DNA of 64,000 bases from Hysterangium stoloniferum (lineage: Eukaryota > Basidiomycota > Agaricomycetes > Hysterangiales > Hysterangiaceae), in the NCBI GenBank assembly GCA_015178975.1, contig WHVD01000043.1, positions 248,001 through 312,000 of the forward strand, given 5' to 3'. The first letter of the stretch is position 1, and each line of letters starts with the position of its first letter. This document shows, in pieces, positions 11,642-22,956 of the stretch. The position numbers and the translations under genes are program-made. The notes beneath the pieces were generated by a model. It did no database searches, had not been told where the DNA came from, and saw only the letters and a list, made by a program, of their open reading frames with translations.

Positions 11642-12876
11642 TGTAAGGCTGCCATCAATTGCAGCCTCACTGAGTCTCAGTCTAATGTTGATAAGACTTG
11701 AGTATATTTGTCTAGGAACAGAGATGGCAGTACATGATAGTGATGGTAGGTAAAAATGGTAATGAAAAAACTACTACACATGTTTATCCTAATTATCTAA
11801 GGAAGTGGATACTAAATATTAAAGGTCTCTTGTGGTAAGCTTCACCAGGCTTACACCCCTCCCCACTTGAAAAATACAGCATCCCCAACAGCCAAGTTGG
11901 CAGACATGTAGGACCATTATGGTGGATGAGTTGTGATTCAGAGAACCACAACAGGTGATGAAGATGATACCAGAGTGAACTGAAAAATAAAAGGAAGAAG
12001 ACCCTGGGCAAGGTCTATTGCAAATGTGCAAAAATCGTGCTTGCCTTGGGAACAGGAATAGAACTGTTCCAACACATCCATTTTCCAATTGACTGGCATA
12101 AAATGGTCTTTTACCTTCTTGATGAATGACTCCCAGGAAGGCAATGCTAAAAACCCCACCATTCCTGATGCCCACCATTCCACCGTCTGAGGTTCAGTGA
12201 GAGTGGCACCGGTAAGGTGGATGTGAGTCTTGGGGACACAAGCTGCTTGTCATATGTGTCTTCATAATTCTCAAACCCATCTCAATAGGATCCAAGCCAG
12301 ACTTTCAAGCCATTGGCTGTCAGGGTGCCAGCAAACTGTGAAACAATTTTGCTTGACATTTTTGATGCTGATGGAGAAGTCGGATGATGACGGTGCTGGG
12401 TGAGAGTCATAGATGAGTGGAAGATGAGGGATTTGGAAATGGGAGGGCCACAGGAATGGGGATGAGTTGAAGGGCTTCAGGCCTGGTGAGTCCAAATCTG
12501 AGTCCAAGACAGTGGATATCCATTGATCACAATGTTAGTGATGTGGTTCTGTATAAGGGCCAAGAATTGGAAACTCGAATTGAGCAGCAGTGTTCCTTGT
12601 GTGAAGCAGGAAGGTGATGAGCTGGTAGTGAATAAGGAAAGTCAGTATCAAAAAAAAAAAAGTGTAGGCTGCTGTCAATTGCAGCCTCACTGAGTCTCAG
12701 TCCAACATTGATAGGACTCAAGTATATTTGCCTAGGAACAGAGATGGAAGTACACAATAGTGATGGTAGGTAAAAATGATAATGAAAAAAACTACTACAT
12801 GCATTTATCCTAATTATCTAAGGAAGCAGATACTAAATATTAAATGTCTGTTGTGGTAAGCTTCACCAGGCTTACA
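11642..12876 (-). mobile_element. Short gag-only LTR retrotransposon (TR-GAG/TRIM-like)
   Basis: Two direct 214 bp LTRs (11642-11855 and 12663-12876) with ends pairing as TGTAAGCCTG/CAGGCTTACA enclose 807 bp. The target duplication CCACA is exact (11637-11641, 12877-12881), so this is a complete insertion. On the minus strand a purine tract (CAAGTGGGGAGGGG) precedes the LTR at 11855, setting orientation. There is no room for pol; mobilisation would have to use proteins of another Ty3 element. The PBS is obscured by a T/A homopolymer next to the right LTR (12650-12660). The LTRs differ at roughly one position in ten, so the insertion is not recent. Confidence 0.85.
11938..12183 (-). pseudogene. 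Ty3-type gag fragment inside the short LTR element
   Basis: The minus-strand frame reads WESFIKKVKDHFMPVNWKMD, then VLEQFYSCSQGKHDFCTFAI. This matches the central Ty3/Gypsy Retrotrans_gag pattern: W..F...V..HF.P.NW..., then a short linker and aromatic residues in the next helix. No zinc knuckle, protease or RT follows. The element therefore carries gag alone, probably decayed, which fits the non-autonomous TR-GAG class. Confidence 0.65.
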
Positions 12877-13891
12877 CCACATCTGGAATTAAGACATGGA
12901 TCTGGTGTGAATTTATGATAAGTTGTGGTGGTGCCTTTATCTATGTCACACCAATGATGGGAAATGTAAAGTAGTAAAAGTGGTGCAACTTGATGCAAAG
13001 TCATTAAATGGTGGTGGGACACTGTGCAGAAATATTTCTCCTACTAGGACCAGAATGAGTAAACCAAGTCAAACTCGCTGTCTGGAAGATGGCAAGTGAA
13101 CATCACATGTATGAATCTCACTTCTAACTTTATGTCATACAATGTGGTATTGTTAAGTTCCAAACAAAGGTCTCCGGTCCTGCAGATTTTCTGGTAATTA
13201 TTCCGAACACACTTAGTCCGGGAATTGTCCCATGGAGTCCCTGGGTAAGTAGTCCAGGGAGTTTCTGGGGATTAGTAGTACAAGGGAGTGTGGTATCAGA
13301 ATAATTACCAGAAGTGTGGTACTGATGAGATGGACTTGGCTTCAGTTTATGTGCTGCACCCTCATACACTCATTTGCGTGTCCATATTTCGAGCTGACAG
13401 AATGCATACAGGAAGATGTAGATTCCAGAGTTCCTGTGGGAGTTCCCGGAATTGAGTGTGCAGACAGACAAGAGGACTAGAGACTGGATCAGGGGTGTAA
13501 CTTGTTTGAGATTCAAACTGGATTCTAAGTACATGAATATAGGAGACTTATATAGACTGTGAAATGTAATAATACCAATCTGGTATTAATGAGGGGCAGA
13601 ACTATTAAACATAAAATGAAACAAGTAAATACCAAACTAGGTATTAGGGATGGAATGGAATGGGAGTGGGGTCTGAAACATGACAGGGCATTTAACCATA
13701 ACTGGAGCAGGGCTCAGTTAGAGGGCTCCAGGAGTCCAGGGACTTGGTGCATGAGTGTTATGACTGTGTTGCAACCTGATGGTCCCCAAGGTTATTGCCG
13801 CCTATCAACATTTCAAGTCATCGATCAAGTCATTGCATTGGAAACCATCGGTTGCCCGATGCTGATGTACAGTGACCCAAAAAAGCGTCCG

Positions 13892-14474
13892 TGTTACGAC
13901 CCATTCCCGGATGTTTCAATATCCGACTTCTGGTCTCCCACTCCCGACTTCCGATCCCCGACTTCCGACTTTGACCTCCAACTACGGAACATCATAGTTA
14001 CCGTATCATCCGCATTCTTCGTTTGTTCCGCATTTGGTAATTTGTCCGTTGACAAGTATTCACTCGTTTGTTGTTGTATTCCCGTCTTGGAATATTGTCT
14101 TCCTAAGATGTCTTATTGTATTTCCGTTTTAAGAATACTTCCGTTTCCGTCTTATTATGGTCTCAGTTTGTAGTACAATAACGAGTAGACTTATATTAGT
14201 TTCCGCGAATTTGTACTTTACTTTAGATCTGATATCGACTTAGTTTCTTATTCCTCCTCCCGTCTTTCTGTACACTCGATATTCGGAACTCTTCGGAACT
14301 CTGAACATCCATATCTTCCGTCGTTAGTTCACTTCCGAAATTAAGGACATTGAGCGTTTGCGTAGAGGCGCAGCACATAAGCTGAAGCCGACGTCCTGAC
14401 CCTATCCACGAGTTTCCGACTTCCCGGTGACTTCCCGATAGTTCCGGAATAAGTTCCCGACACGGCACTTAACA
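13892..14474 (+). repeat. Solo LTR family E inside the Tc1 left TIR
   Basis: A 583 bp LTR, TGTTACGACCCATTC...GGCACTTAACA, with exact target duplication GTCCG (13887-13891, 14475-14479). It split the outer transposase-binding site of the Tc1 TIR. Core motif at about 14367-14397 (GCACATAAGCTGAAGCC). It is the innermost layer of a four-level nest. Confidence 0.93.
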
Positions 14475-14697
14475 GTCCGGATGTTTGGTGAAATTGGAAA
14501 GATGGGTTTACAGCTCCAGAAATAAAATAGATAAAATTCTGAATAAATCAGAGGTAAGAGGTATACATCTGACCTACATGATGACATAAGCATGACATCA
14601 TAACTTTCCTTATCAGGAAAGTAGGAAATTAATAATGGATCTGGTGCATCCGGACACTTTTTTTGCTCTTGTAATTAATTACTAGTTTTTACCAGTT

Positions 14698-15704
14698 TCA
14701 GTATTTAGTGTACCCCCCCTTGGCCTTTAGTACTGCAGCAACCCTTCTAGGCATGCTCTTGATCAATTCAAGGCATTTCTCCCTTGGAATACCCTCCCAT
14801 TCCACCTCCACTCTCTTCCAGAGCTCCAATATGCTCTTGGGTGCCTCAGGGTATGTTCCAAGCCTTCTCTTCAACTCCCACCATAAGTGTTCTATTGGAT
14901 TCAGGTCTGGAGACTGTGCAGGCCAGTCTAAAACCTCCACCTGATGGTCCTTGAACCAATCCTTGGCCAACTTGCAAGTGTGTTTAGGGTCATTGTCCTG
15001 CTGGAAGACAAACCTTTCCCTGTCCATCCCATAATACTCCACTGTTTTGAAGATATAGTCCTCCAATATGTCCTTGTACATCTCCCCATCCATCCTCCCA
15101 TCTATCTTGCACATGTACCCCACACCATGTGCTGTCATACATCCCCAAATCATTAGACTCCCCCCTCCAAATTTGATAGTTCCATTGATATGCTGCTGAG
15201 TGAGTGCAGAACCTGGTCTTTTCCATACCCACAACCTCCCATCAGAGCCCAAATGATTGATTTTGGTCTCATCTGAGAAGATAACCCTAAACCAGTCCTC
15301 CTCAGTCCAATGCTGGTACTTGATAGCAAACTCATATTGAGCCTTGATGTGTCGACAGGCAAGAAGAGGTCTTTTGGCCTTCACCACAGCCTTCAAATTC
15401 TCTTTCTTCAATGCATTTCTAATTGTCTGTGTGCAGACATTGAGGGAGAGGTGGGACTTGGCTTGGGAGGCATTATCAACCTGTCCAGAGGTGATAGAAC
15501 GAGCCAGGTGGTGATGATCCCTGGGGGAGAGTTTGGGAGGACAACCTCTGGAAGGTGTTGGAAGTGGACCAGGGAGTTAGGAGCAAATTTCTGATACTGT
15601 AGAGTGCCCAATATGAAGTTTAGAAGCAATTGTTCTGCAGGAGTGACCTTCTGGAGAAGAGAAATGACAGAGAGCCTTGTTTCAGTAGAGTGCTTCTTCA
15701 TCAT
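14698..15704 (-). pseudogene. Tc1-like DD34E transposase, frameshifted
   Basis: The catalytic half (15411-14698) is intact: IFSDETKINHLGSDG gives the first Asp, FVFQQDNDPKHT the second, and DWPAQSPDLNPIEHLWWELK the Glu with the DD34E spacing and SPDLNPIEHLW signature of Tc1-like transposases. The enzyme would cut and rejoin element ends at TA sites. The N-terminus begins at 15704 (MMKKHSTETRLSVISLLQK), but the frame then shifts; the shifted frame reads HSCRTIASKLHIGHSTVSEI, a helix-turn-helix DNA-binding repeat, and hits a stop TAA soon after. A frameshift plus an in-frame stop in the DNA-binding domain make this copy inactive. Confidence 0.9.
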
Positions 15705-16897
15705 GTGGTGGGGGGGTGAATTGAGGCAAAGGTTCATGTAAATGTGTTATTTAAACATGTGGTCACATGACATTGTTGAACCTAACCAGAAATTCCCACA
15801 GTTATATGAACCTTATTGAGTTTCATGTATCAGTTGACAGAGCAAAAAAAATGTCTGGATGCACCATGTCCATTGTTCATTTCCTACTTCCCTGATAAGA
15901 AAAGCTATGATGTCATGCTTATGTCATCATGTAGGTCAGATGTATACCTCTTACCTCTTATTTATTCAGAATTTTATCTATTTGATTTCTAGAGCTGCAA
16001 ACCCATCTTTCCAATTTCACCAAACATCCAGACACTTTTTTGGGTCACTGTATGCTTTCATGGCGATCGAACCCTGTTTATGCCCCTGTCAAATTATACT
16101 CATACTATCTGGTTATACTCTGATATGTCCCTTTTTTATTATGATGATCCATTTTACACTATGTTTCACATATGCCCCTATATACTTGTAACCCATTGAT
16201 TATTTCCTTTTCTCATAATTCTGCTCTTGGTTAAATCACGGCCTCTGAACTTATTGTAACCTTCCAGTTCCTAGTCAAGTTTATTTGTCAGTAATGTTTC
16301 TGCTCTTCCCTGAGTTAGTATTTTCTAGATGCCAATAATTTGTATATGAACCCACTGTAGTTGTAGATACTAGACAATCAGAATATCGACTCAGAACACC
16401 CACATACATCTCTAGAAGTCTTACTCTAAAGTATCCCACTCTCTGCCTTTGCATGGGCTCACCCACTCTCGGTCCCTGACCCCTTGGCCTGACACTCAAC
16501 TTATCCTTCAGTCCCGATTGGCAACTCACCATGAGGAACTCATTAGGACTAGTCTTCATCCACCCAAAATTTAAGGACACCTGATGGTAACTTGCAAGGG
16601 TGCAGCACATAAGCTGAAGCCAAGTCCTTCTGATAAATCCCCGTCGGCTGACTGACATTAGTCAGTTTCAGTTCTTAACAATGAGACAATGTCGGGTATA
16701 CACAGGTTGGATGTGCAGGGGGTCCGGCAGAGCCCGAGGACTGGTGCATGAGACACAGAGGGTTAGGTGCAGACAGGTGTGATGGATGGATCCTGACGGG
16801 AACTCTGGTTGTCACTGTATGTTAGGTTCCATACAGCAGGTATATAGGCAGAGTCTGGGTCCCAGCAGGTTGTCCGGTAGTGGGTATAGAGAGTTGG

Positions 16898-17708
16898 TGT
16901 TACGACCGGACAATCCCACCGGACTCCAGGCACTAACCCGTACGCCCCCACACCCCACACGCACCAAATGTCTGTTTATAGGATTTCCCGCCCAGACTCC
17001 ATACGTCAAGACTCGTTACATTCGACCTCATCACGACACATATCAGTCACCGGACTTCCCCTGGACTCCGTCTCTGTCTATGTCTGCCTTCATCCCACGC
17101 ATCAGTCACTGGTCCCCACTTAGAATCCCGTCACCACTCTAATCGAGCCCCGTTCCCGTTTTAGTCAAATGACCTGTCACGATTTAGGACTCCGCTCCCA
17201 CTCTGTTTCCCGTTATGGGTTATGCTTTGTCACAATTCGGACTCTGCTCCGTTCCGTCCCGTTCCTAACACCAAACTTGGTGTTTATTATTCCCGTTTTA
17301 TGTTTTGTTAGTTTCGTTTCATCATTACTGGATTTGGTATGTTATTCACTCCATGGTCTATATAAACTGGCAGATGTTGTACATACAATCCAGTCAGAAA
17401 ATTAGCTTAGATTCCCCCCCAGTAATCTAATATATTTTCCACTCTAAAACCCTACTCTTATCAGACCGCTCACACTAGTCGGAGCCCACGGGCTCCAGCA
17501 CATCTAGCTCTCTCAACTATCTCGACTCATGACTCACGACCTCCGACCTCCGACCTACGACCTACGACAGACTCCCCGGGATTCCCGTCTGCCTGTTCGA
17601 AATTGGACAACACGATCTAGTGAGGGCGCAGCCTATAAGCTGAAGCCAAGTCCTACCAGATATCCTGTGGGTTTCTCCAGAGACCCGGCCTGTGTGTGTA
17701 TCCTAACA
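16898..17708 (+). repeat. Solo LTR family A inside LTR H
   Basis: An 811 bp LTR, TGTTACGACCGGACA...TATCCTAACA, with exact target duplication GTTGG (16893-16897, 17709-17713). It is opposite in orientation to the other three family A copies. Core motif at about 17619-17650 (GCAGCCTATAAGCTGAAGCC). Confidence 0.93.
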
Positions 17709-18633
17709 GTTGGGTGCAAATGGGGTGGGGTGCATACAGAGAGTTGGGCATAAACAAGTTGATGTGCGGGCTCTGGTGGGAACTCCGGTTGTAACTATAC
17801 AATATAGAGGGTCAGGAGCATGTAGGATGGGGTCCAGGAGCCCGGCAGTCCAGTGGGTTTTCTGGTTCCTGACAGCACCCTCCCCTTAAGGCTGAAGTCC
17901 CATAGAGGCCATAGGAATGTGATATGTTTGTTGGTTACACATATGTGTCAACAAGTTGTTATGATCTGGAGGGGGAAGATTTGACCAAGAGCAAGTGATG
18001 GTACAGACAGCTCTTGTGGTGGAAGTAGGGATAGAGTCAGAGAGCCCACACAAAAGGTGATGGGTCCACGGAAAGGTCCAGGAAACTGACCAAGTGACAG
18101 AAGCACAGAGTGCTGGCAGAAGTCTGGGTAGAGCCTGGGCTGTTGGCCATGTGTGCACCTCAAAACAAGGTGCTCACTAGTGCATAAATCTGTGGGATAT
18201 GGGTCCCAGGAAGCAGGATGGCACATGGAAAGGCTGGGGGCCTTGGAGGAGGTCATGGACATACTGGATACTTGAAAGTAACTTTGAAATCTATGAAAAG
18301 GTCCAAAATCCAAAATGTCTAGAAATCCAACAAGGGCTGAAAGTGTGGTAAAGTCCGGAACATAGTTCAGAAGTTCCGAGGGGTCTGGAGGTTCCAAGAG
18401 GTAGGGGACAGGGTGATGAAAACATCCAGAGATGTCACAAGGGATTGGGAGTTGCCCAAAAGCAAAGGGACATAGCAGAGTGAGAGTGGTCAAAGGTCAC
18501 AGTGTCCACAGGCAGGGTAAGTGTCCAAGACACAAAAGCCTGAAGGAACTGGATGTTGTGTAAAAGCCACAGGGGTTCCGAGGATGGGTCAACCTTCAAT
18601 CACAAGGAACAACCATGGGGAAAAGCCATGGAT

Positions 18634-19176
18634 TGTTACAACCCATTCCCAGATGTTTCAATATCCAACTTCTGACTTCTGACTATGGAACATCATAGTT
18701 ACTGCATCTTCTGTAATCTTCCCTTGTTCCACATTTGGTAATTTGTCCATTGACAAGTATTCACTTGTTTGTTTATTATATTCCTGTTTCGGAATAATGT
18801 CTCCCCAATTCATCTTATTGTATTCCCATTTCAGAATATTTCCATTTCCATCTTATTGTGGTCTTAGTTTGTAGTACAATAATGAGAAGACTTATATTAG
18901 TTTCTGCGAATTTGTACTTTACTTTAGATCTGATATCAACTTAGTTTCTTATTCCCTCTTCCATCTTTCTGTATGCTCGATATTTGGAACTCTTTGGAAC
19001 TCTGAATATCCATATCTTCCAGCATAAGTCCCACCTTTGAAATTAAGGACTTCCGAGCATTTGTGTAGAGGTGCAGCACATAAGCTGAAGCTGACATCCT
19101 GACCCTATCCGATAGTTTCCGATTTTCTGGTGACTTTCTGATAGTTCCAGAATGAGTTCTGACATGGCACTTAACA
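18634..19176 (+). repeat. LTR family E copy without target duplication
   Basis: 543 bp, TGTTACAACCCATTC...GGCACTTAACA, more diverged (many C-to-T changes) than the copies at 13892 and 38890. Flanks TGGAT and GTATA do not match, so it is either old or the product of recombination between two insertions. Confidence 0.85.
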
Positions 19177-19257
19177 GTATATTCCAATGTCAAGTGGGAC
19201 TTGTCCAAAACTTCAAATGGTCTGTATGTCACAGAATTGGGTTGTCTGTGGGTTCCT

Positions 19258-19510
19258 GGATGAAGATAGGGAAGTCCAGAGGTTCCGGGAACACACTGGA
19301 TGAGAACTAGGAAGTCCTAGGGCTCCAAAATATGCTGGATGGAACAGGGAAGTCCACGGGTTCCGAGAATACATTGGTGACATCAAGAAGTTTGGATAGA
19401 ACTGCAAACAGGCTGAATAGTCATAGAAATGGGAGGTTCTGGGGTTCTGGGAATACACTGGATGAAAACTGGAAGACCGGATTCCAAGGATGTGCTGAAT
19501 AAGCACCAGA
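19258..19510. repeat. Degenerate minisatellite, about five units of 40-60 bp
   Basis: Units share the pattern GGAAGTCC, then GGTTCCGGGAA, then ACACTGGATGA with many changes. It lies in the internal region of the family H element and gives a repetitive minus-strand peptide (SRNPRTS-like). Confidence 0.6.
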
Positions 19511-19524
19511 AAGTCCGGGTACCC

Positions 19525-20269
19525 TGTTATGACCATGTCGCAACTGTGTTGCAACCTGAGGGTCCCCGAGGATACCACCATCTACCAATGTTCCTAGTTA
19601 TTGATCAAGTCATTGTATTGGAAACCGTCAGTCACCCGACACTGATGTATACCTTCATGGCGATCAAACCCCATTTATGCCCTGTCAAGTTATACTTGTA
19701 CTATCTGGTTATGCTTTGAGACGTCCCTTTTTTATTATGATGATCCATTCTACTCTATGTTTCACATATGCCAATAAATACTTGAAGCCTGTGGACTATT
19801 CCCTTTTCTCATAATCCTGCTCTTGGCTAATCACAGCTTCCGATCTTATTGTAACCTTCTGGTTTCTAGTCAAGTTTATTTGTCAATAGTATTTTCTGCT
19901 CTTCCCTTAGTTAGTAGTTTCTAGATACCGATAACTTGTATATAAACCCGCTGTAATGTAGTTACTAGGCAATCAGAATATCAACTCAGAATACTCATAT
20001 ACATCTCCCATAGTCTAAGATCCTACTCTCTGCCTCTGCTTGCACTTGTCCACCCTCGGTCTCCAACCCCTCAACCGACACTCAACTTATCCTTCGGCAT
20101 CTGATTGGTAACTCACCATGAGGAACTTGATAGGACTAGTTTTTTGCCAGCCCAAAATTTAAGGACACCTGACGGTAACTTGCAAGGGTGCAGTACATAA
20201 GCTGAAGCCAAGTCCTTCCATTCGGTCCCCATCAGTCTACTGACATCAGTCAGCTTTCTGTTCTTAACA
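19525..20269 (+). repeat. LTR family B copy without target duplication
   Basis: 745 bp, TGTTATGACCATG...GTTCTTAACA. Left flank TACCC and right flank CTCTA differ. The left neighbour is family H internal DNA and the right neighbour is an unrelated repeat (20270-20438), so this LTR is a possible recombination junction. Confidence 0.85.
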
Positions 20270-20438
20270 CTCTATCAAAATGTGCAAATACTCAATTCAC
20301 TGCAAGATAAAATAATTTAAGTATTTGATATCAATCAGTGGGAGTCTGAATAGACTTAGAACCCCTGAAGTCAAGAGTTTACATACTTGAATATATGCAC
20401 CCTACTTCACAAAGAAGGTTTTGAGAGCTGGTTTTGCA
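20270..20438. repeat. Dispersed AT-rich repeat, partner at 57912-58075
   Basis: Starts CTCTATCAAAATGTGCAAAT and is roughly 93-95 percent identical by eye to the segment at 57912-58075, in the same orientation. Both copies end at GGTTTTGAGAGCTG. Its class is unknown. Confidence 0.7.
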
Positions 20439-20484
20439 GATTTGGAAACTTACAAGAGACTTGTGCAAAGGTTGAGTAGCATGG

Positions 20485-20909
20485 TGTTGGATCAACAAGC
20501 ATGGAATAGTCCACGATGGCCATATTCGGCTATACAGCTACATGGTCATATGGTCATGCAAAGGCCACAATATGGCCTTACAGCCATATAAACACAGGTA
20601 ACAATAGTCATTTCATACCCTTGTCTTGATATCATATATTTGTAAGATGTTTCTGATATATTATATGGATATTTCTCTTGGCTACTAGATAGTTTAAATA
20701 CAAGTCAATTTAGTTAATATAACCCCAGCTATTTGGCATACTGTGCGCAAATACTGAGGTGAGATAGTTATCACTACTTTTATTTATCATTCTTACTCAT
20801 TTATTACCTACTATTAATTGTTGTATCTAGGTAATCAACTCAGCTATTTGGCATACTGTGCGCAAATACTGAGTATTAATTGTTGTATCTAGACTCTTAA
20901 TGCTAATAG
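20485..20909 (+). repeat. Copia 5' LTR
   Basis: Begins TGTTGGATCAACAAGC and ends near GCTAATA, followed by GGTTATTGGGCC, a Copia-style primer site that resembles the one after the LTR at 56452. A 33-35 bp block (CAGCTATTTGGCATACTGTG core) occurs at about 20727 and 20841, and a second short block (ATTAATTGTTGTATCTAG) at about 20814 and 20877, so part of the LTR has duplicated in tandem. The right boundary is inferred from the primer site. Confidence 0.65.
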
Positions 20910-20953
20910 GTTATTGGGCCTCGGACTACATTACGCACAGTTGATACCACAAG

Positions 20954-22956
20954 ATGACCACTACTGCTCCTTCCTTGTCCGACTCCCTTCCTTCCACTGT
21001 TCCCAAGCTTGACAGCAGTGGTGTAAACTGGGCTATATTTGCAGTCCATTTGGAGGACGCTGTTGAAGCAAAAGGTTTTTGGGGTCATTTTAATGGCACC
21101 ACTCTGTGGCCAACTTCTGCAACAGCAAAACCTAGTGAAGAAGAATTAGCCGCAATTGCATTGTGGGACAAAAATGAGAAATCAGCCAAATCCTTGCTCA
21201 CCCAGAAAATACCCAACTCAACCCTGATGAGGGTGCATTTCAAGAAAACCATAAAGGAATGATGGGACTCAATTGTCTCTGAATACACAGAGAAAGGCAT
21301 GTATGCACAAACTGATTTGAAATCCCAATTCCTCGAAATGCAGTGTGTGGAAAAGGCAAAGGTTCGGGAATTCCTTGATACCCTATGGGTCAAAAGAGAA
21401 GAGTTAGCATCAGTGGGAGTCGACATAGATGAAAAGGATTACCAATCCACTATTATTTCATCTCTCCCCATAGCCTTGTCCAACTTCACCTCAAGTCAAT
21501 TAGCAGCAGCACGAATGTGGAGCCCCACCGGTACTATCTCACCTGATAAACTCATCATGCTGATCTCCGAAGAATTTGAGTGCCAGAAGATACTGTGATC
21601 TAGACGTTCCAGAAAGACAAAAGATGATGAACGGATGAGGCATTGTTTGCTGGTTCATCTGACAAAGGGAAGGGCAAAAACTGTGACCAGAAACCTCGTG
21701 GAGTGTGCTGGAACTGCAATGAAAAAGGTCACAAACAGGACAGTTGTCCCAAAGCCAAGAAAGTCGAGAAGAAGAACGACACCTCACCTATGAAACCTGG
21801 TGGCTCTGCCAATGCCGCTGTAGACTCCGATTCTGAGAGTGAGGGTGTATTTGTTGTAGATGAAGAATCTATACCGGACTGTGGATCCATTTCTGACTCC
21901 TCTTACCCTATAAATGACCTTGATGACAGTGCATCAGACTGGTTCTCTGTTATTGGTGAAGACCACCCCGATGTGTTGGCCAGTACTGTTAGGATACACA
22001 CTCAGGCCAGGTTTCCGGAGAAACCTGCGGGATATCCAGTAGGACTTGGCTTCAGCTTATAGGCTGCGCCCTCGCTAGATCGTATTGTCCAATTTCAGAC
22101 AGGCGGACGTGAATCCCGGGGAGTCCGGGCAGGGGCTCGTGGGTTGTGAGTCGTAGGTCGTGAGTCGTGAGTCGTGAATCGAGATAGTCGAGAGAGATAG
22201 ATGCACCGGAGCCCGTGGGCTCCGACTAGTGCGAGCGGTCTGATAAGAGTAGGGTTTAGAGAGGAAAATGTATTAGATTACTGGGGGGAATCTAAGCTAA
22301 TTTTCTGACTGGATTGTATGTACAACATCTGCCAGTTTATATAGACTGTGGAATGCATGACATACCGAATCCAGTAATAATGAGACGAAACGAGCAAAAC
22401 ATAAAACGGAATAGTAAACACCAAATTGGTGTTAGGAACGGGACGGAACGGAGCGGAGTCCGAATTGTGACAAAGCATAACCCATAACGGGAAACGGAGC
22501 GGAAGCGGAGTCCTAAATCGTGACAGGTCATTTGACTAAAACGGGAACAGGGCTCGAATAGAGCGGTGACGGGATTCTAAGCGGGTTCCGGTGACTGATG
22601 CGTGGGACGAAGACGGACATAGACAGAGACGGGGTCCGGGGGAAGTCCGGTGACTGATATGTGTCTTAATGAGGTCGAACGTAACGAGTCTTGACGTAAC
22701 GGAGTCCGGGCGGGAAAACCTATAAACAGACGATTGGTGCTTGTAGCGCGTGGGGGCGTACGAGTTAGTGCCCGGAGTCCGGCGGGATTTGTCCGGTCGT
22801 AACAAGTACCTGGGATTCCGATGTGTTAGATGAACACTCAAGAGAGAATGCTGATAACATTGTTGCCGCAACCATCTCTGATGCCGAGCAACCTGCGATA
22901 CATACCCGCACTGAGCTAGTTGACTCTGGGTGCTCTTGTTCTATGATGCCATATTG
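20954..22956 (+). pseudogene. Copia gag and start of protease, interrupted
   Basis: ATG at 20954, 45 bp after the LTR. The protein reads PKLDSSGVNWAIFAVHLEDA, the Copia gag N-terminal pattern, then a stop TGA (21260-21262), and continues WDSIVSEYTEKGMYAQTDLK to 21598. After a further frame change comes a CCHC zinc knuckle, CWNCNEKGHKQDSC (about 21706-21750). A family A solo LTR (21987-22804) splits the frame; without it the reading runs on to LVDSGCSCSMM, the Copia protease motif, where another insert begins (about 22957). Two disruptions in gag make it non-functional. Confidence 0.85.
21987..22804 (-). repeat. Solo LTR family A in Copia gag
   Basis: 818 bp, minus orientation, with exact target duplication AGTAC (21982-21986, 22805-22809). 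Removing it with one AGTAC restores the Copia frame. Core motif at about 22041-22075. Confidence 0.95.

Larger units (their letters stand above)
13870..16050 (-). mobile_element. Tc1-like DNA transposon with about 210 bp TIRs
   Basis: The ends CAGTGACCCAAAAAAG are in inverted orientation and flanked by TA on each side (13868-13869, 16051-16052), the Tc1/mariner target. The terminal inverted repeats extend about 210 bp (left 13870-13891 plus 14480-14669; right about 15839-16050). Without the nested family E LTR the element is about 1.59 kb, normal for Tc1. Each TIR carries an outer AAAAAAGTGTCTGGATG site and a second copy in opposite orientation at its inner end, which could be paired transposase-binding sites. 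Confidence 0.93.
13756..16681 (+). repeat. Solo LTR family B, interrupted by a Tc1 transposon
   Basis: Starts TGTTATGACTGTG and ends GTTCTTAACA. The exact target duplication ATGAG lies at 13751-13755 and 16682-16686. Without the Tc1 element at 13870-16050 the LTR is about 743 bp, matching the copies at 19525, 28859 and 38714. It sits inside LTR H. Core motif at about 16589-16622. Confidence 0.9.
13151..17876 (-). repeat. LTR family H (3' LTR), split by two nested insertions
   Basis: Removing the family B insertion (13756-16681) and family A insertion (16898-17708) with one copy of each target duplication leaves about 980 bp. Read on the minus strand it starts TGTCAGGAACC at 17876 and ends TTAACA at 13151. 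A purine tract, AAGGGGAGGGTGC, lies just upstream of the start on the minus strand, so this is the 3' LTR of a minus-strand element whose internal DNA lies at 17877-19524. The shared LTR core is at about 13332-13362. The 5' LTR is not in the window. Confidence 0.7.
17877..19524 (-). mobile_element. Internal remnant of the family H element
   Basis: DNA next to the family H polypurine tract. A minus-strand frame of 181 codons (18493-17948) has no domain I recognise and is rich in Pro, Leu and Ser. It is interrupted by a family E LTR (18634-19176), and its right part (about 19258-19510) is a degenerate minisatellite. It ends abruptly at the family B LTR at 19525. Confidence 0.5.

Noticed and set aside
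13559-14173. 204-codon open frame on the plus strand
   Set aside because: It runs across LTR H, LTR B, the Tc1 end and LTR E, so it is a chance chimera of nested repeats.
15310-15594. Plus-strand frames over the transposase
   Set aside because: Antisense shadows of the Tc1 transposase gene.
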